From contig RFHL01000356.1 of assembly GCA_003696875.1 (NCBI GenBank), positions 1-16,990 of the forward strand: 16,990 nt of DNA, read 5' to 3'. The notes under the pieces are model-generated. The model saw nothing but the letters and a program-made list of their open reading frames with translations. It was not told the origin of the DNA and searched no databases. A program made the position numbers and the translations under genes. Of this stretch, positions 15,523-16,990 are shown one piece after another. This stretch comes from Bacteroidota bacterium. Lineage in GTDB: Bacteria > Bacteroidota > Bacteroidia > J057. Within the stretch, counting starts at the first letter, position 1. Each line of letters begins with the position of its first letter.

Positions 15523-15675
15523 TATTTTTGGCTAAATTATCCGCCAAACACGCCAGTTGGGAGGAGATTACTTGGGTAGGTCTGGTGGTTGGATTCAGGG
15601 GTTTCCGATGAAGGCCCAAAAGGCTATAAAGCCTGCCCAAGCAGGGGCGGCATCAGGAGCCTGCTGCTTTTTTGG
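15523..15675 (+). ncRNA. Speculative plus-strand small RNA unit
   Basis: TATTTTTG (15523-15530) fits the TAnnTTTG -7 box on the plus strand, although no -33 TTG is seen. Downstream come a 5-bp hairpin (AGGCT/AGCCT, 15621-15634) and then AGCAGG (15640-15645) pairing with CCTGCT (15660-15665), followed by GC and T6 (15668-15673). Promoter box, hairpins and T-tract in one orientation suggest a transcript of about 140 nt, antisense to nothing annotated. The open frames here have no coding character. Each element is weak alone. Confidence 0.2.
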
Positions 15676-15687
15676 GGAAAAGGGAAA

Positions 15688-15722
15688 CCCCCTCACATCC
15701 CAATTCTTGGAATGTAAGGGGG
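15688..15722 (-). terminator. Strong stem-loop terminator after the SGNH-like gene
   Basis: A 16-bp stem with a 3-nt loop lies about 50 nt beyond the stop at 15774. On the minus-strand RNA all 16 positions pair, two of them as U-G wobbles. On the plus strand the same two positions become C-A mismatches, so the element is built for minus-strand transcripts. Its tail is TTTCCCTTTT, which is imperfect. It ends the flippase/SGNH transcript. Confidence 0.75.
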
Positions 15723-15773
15723 CGCTTAGGCGGCAACACGAAATGGGGGAACCAGCTTTGACTGGAGAGTGGG

Positions 15774-16739
15774 TTACTCGTCCCAGATGGAGGCCAAATA
15801 CTGGCCCAGCGCCTGGGAACAGATTTCGTTGCCGCGCTTGTTATAGTGGTCACTGTCCATCCAGCAGGTAGGGTCATTCAAAACCTCAACGGGAGCCAGG
15901 CATACCGATCCCCAGGCCTTGTATTGGTCCAGAAAGAATGGAAAGGGGGCTTCCGGACCCTGGTAGGCTGGCATATAACTAAAGACAATCTGAATATCGT
16001 TTTCCCGGCACAGCTTTACGATCTTCCGCAGAAGCGATAGGGGATAATGAAACTCCCAGCCCCAATAGGTGGTATCGGTATAGATTGGACTCAGGATCTG
16101 GTTCATTTTTTCCTGATGTTCTGCGAGTTCGGCCGCCGATAAGAGGGTATCCCGGGCATCAAAAGTTGGGGTGGCAGGGTCGCAGCTGTGCCATTCCGTT
16201 TCCATTCCCAGGAGATACTTGGTGTAGCCTTTGCGGACCTCTATGAAAGAGGTTACATCCTTGACGATCCGCCGATTGAGAGGGTGTATAATACAGCCCA
16301 GCTGACTGGTGGAGATCATCGCGCCGCCCAGGGAATGGGATCGGCGCAATTCTTTTTCCATGACCCCCAGCACAAGGACTTTGGGACGCTTTCCCTGGCC
16401 AATCATATCCTCCAGCATAAAAAGATGCTGGTTACGGGAACGACCGTAGAAAGAGAGGTTAACCGCATGAACCGGACGACCGGTCCGGGCGGATAGGGTA
16501 TCCGAAATGAGGGTATCGTTCACCCCGAAGTATGTACGTGAGGTGCCCATGATGGCCACGTCGATAGGGGTTGGATCTTCGAATATCCGACAGTAGACCC
16601 ATTGCACCTTTTCGATGCCGGCACCCTGGATAAACTGATAGCCGAACTTCTTGTCGTAGGGAGCAAGCAGGACCGCCGTGCTGGTCAGGGTGAGGCAAAG
16701 CAGGAGCCAGAGGAAGGTGCGAGTAAGCAGTTTTTTCAT
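15774..16739 (-). CDS. SGNH-hydrolase-like exported protein, candidate polysaccharide acyl-modification factor
   Basis: This 321-residue protein starts at ATG 16739. An N-terminal MKK...hydrophobic stretch (about 8-26) is a signal anchor or signal peptide, placing the rest outside the cytoplasm. IMGTSRTYFGVNDTLI (63-78) has the GTSR turn where SGNH proteins carry the catalytic Ser block. A VLVLGVMEKEL strand follows at 121-131, and DSDHYNKRG (295-303) gives the C-terminal Asp-x-x-His (D295, H298) followed by Asn. This layout is seen in AlgJ/AlgX/DltD-like and other SGNH-like proteins next to polysaccharide genes, which transfer or remove acyl groups. The serine may be S67. It sits 72 nt after a flippase-like gene, probably in the same operon, and is followed by a strong terminator. 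It could also be a plain esterase; the exact family was not recognised. Confidence 0.8.
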   Translation of the reverse strand: MKKLLTRTFLWLLLCLTLTSTAVLLAPYDKKFGYQFIQGAGIEKVQWVYCRIFEDPTPIDVAIMGTSRTYFGVNDTLISDTLSARTGRPVHAVNLSFYGRSRNQHLFMLEDMIGQGKRPKVLVLGVMEKELRRSHSLGGAMISTSQLGCIIHPLNRRIVKDVTSFIEVRKGYTKYLLGMETEWHSCDPATPTFDARDTLLSAAELAEHQEKMNQILSPIYTDTTYWGWEFHYPLSLLRKIVKLCRENDIQIVFSYMPAYQGPEAPFPFFLDQYKAWGSVCLAPVEVLNDPTCWMDSDHYNKRGNEICSQALGQYLASIWDE

Positions 16740-16811
16740 AACGGCAGAACGTCTGAAAGGAGAGGCCTGGACCGGAAGGGAATGGGATGGGTAAGGGATC
16801 CGTGCACCGGA

Positions 16812-16990
16812 TTATGAACGGGATTGGATTTTTTGACGGATGAGCTGGAAGATGCCCCAGCCAGATAAGGCCTTGAAAATGAGCGGGAGCTGTCCCCGGG
16901 CGGGTGTGAGGCCGATGATGAGGATATCCGTAAACAAATGGGAAATGAGCGTAGCCCAGGCTGCCCCAACGATCCCCATGCGGGGGATCA
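16812..16990 (-). CDS. C-terminal end of a probable polysaccharide flippase (Wzx/MOP family), cut by the window edge
   Basis: The minus-strand frame enters from the right edge and stops with TAA at 16812-16814, leaving 58 complete residues. It shows a GIVGAAWATLISHLF helix start, followed by a second hydrophobic stretch (DILIIGL) and a basic tail (RQKIQSRS). The GxxGAAxATxIS pattern is characteristic of a late helix in oligosaccharide flippases and other MOP/MATE-type exporters. The fragment is too short to rule out another polytopic membrane protein. It is the gene just upstream of the SGNH-like protein, which fits a surface-polysaccharide operon continuing to the right. Confidence 0.6.
   Translation of the reverse strand, partial: IPRMGIVGAAWATLISHLFTDILIIGLTPARGQLPLIFKALSGWGIFQLIRQKIQSRS

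Larger units (their letters stand above)
15209..15773. other. 565-nt intergenic region between SGNH-like gene and malectin/T9SS gene
   Basis: No convincing gene on either strand. The right end holds the terminator of the SGNH-like gene (15688-15722). The middle holds a plus-strand TATTTTTG box and hairpins, listed separately. The left part (15209-15480) must carry the promoter of the malectin/T9SS gene. No minus-strand box with a full TAnnTTTG match was found there; GACATTTG (about 15287-15294) has one mismatch and poor spacing to an upstream TTG. Confidence 0.55.

Noticed and set aside
15557..15871. 104-codon plus-strand frame in the 15.6 kb intergenic region
   Set aside because: It spans the hairpins and the terminator at 15688-15722 and overlaps the 3' end of the SGNH-like gene. 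The translation has no domain character.
16736..16969. 77-codon minus-strand frame at the right edge
   Set aside because: It is a serine-rich shifted frame over the flippase end; the frame ending at 16812 has membrane-helix character and a natural stop.
1..16990. CRISPR array, tRNA, rRNA, insertion sequence or integrase
   Set aside because: No regularly spaced repeats, cloverleaf-like sequence, transposase motif or paired terminal repeats were seen. The only sizeable repeats are the coding duplication at 656-1804 and the shared C-terminal cassettes.

Overview
The window looks like a chromosomal segment of a Bacteroidota species, most likely a GC-rich member of the Saprospiria/Lewinella side of the phylum. 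The clues are two giant exported proteins that end in type IX secretion (T9SS type A) sorting domains, each preceded by the same FN3-like module, promoter-like boxes of the Bacteroidota form TAnnTTTG instead of a sigma70 -10 box, and a lack of obvious Shine-Dalgarno sequences. The lineage is inferred from style only; there is no rRNA or marker gene here. Every convincing gene lies on the minus strand, so transcription runs from right to left.

From right to left: (i) 16990-15774, the last 58 residues of what looks like a MOP/Wzx-type polysaccharide flippase, then a membrane-anchored or secreted SGNH-hydrolase-like protein, closed by a strong hairpin at 15688-15722. (ii) 15208-10263, a roughly 1648-residue T9SS cargo protein (sugar-dehydrogenase-like beta-propeller, Ca-binding type-3 repeats, lectin-like domain, cadherin/Ig modules, two malectin-like domains, FN3, sorting domain). 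It is split by one missing base at about 14726 and closed by a 12-bp hairpin at 10209-10240. (iii) 9977-4810, a two-gene operon with a 5-nt gap: a 1260-residue membrane glycan synthase (GT2, cellulose-synthase-like) carrying two extracytoplasmic glycoside-hydrolase-like modules, then a lipoprotein that is a stand-alone relative of the second module. (iv) 4342-59, a T9SS cargo protein with a right-handed beta-helix, PKD, two tandem lectin-like repeats, FN3 and sorting domain, closed by a perfect 38-nt palindrome at the left edge.

The content fits a surface-polysaccharide neighbourhood: synthesis and export (GT2 synthase, flippase), possible decoration (SGNH protein), trimming (lipoprotein hydrolase) and secreted glycan-binding or glycan-cleaving proteins. 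The most striking point is the synthase. It appears to be GT2 + GH26-like + GH2/GH5-like + Ig, and by alignment to its own neighbour both catalytic glutamates of the second GH module are glycine. The GH26-like module also lacks its His-Glu-x-Asn signature. This suggests a synthase that has captured dead hydrolases as glycan-holding or guiding domains, paired with an intact hydrolase encoded immediately downstream. Two non-coding stretches (about 4641-4760 and 15523-15675) hold structured elements in plus orientation that no recognised gene explains. No tRNA, rRNA, CRISPR array or insertion sequence was recognised.
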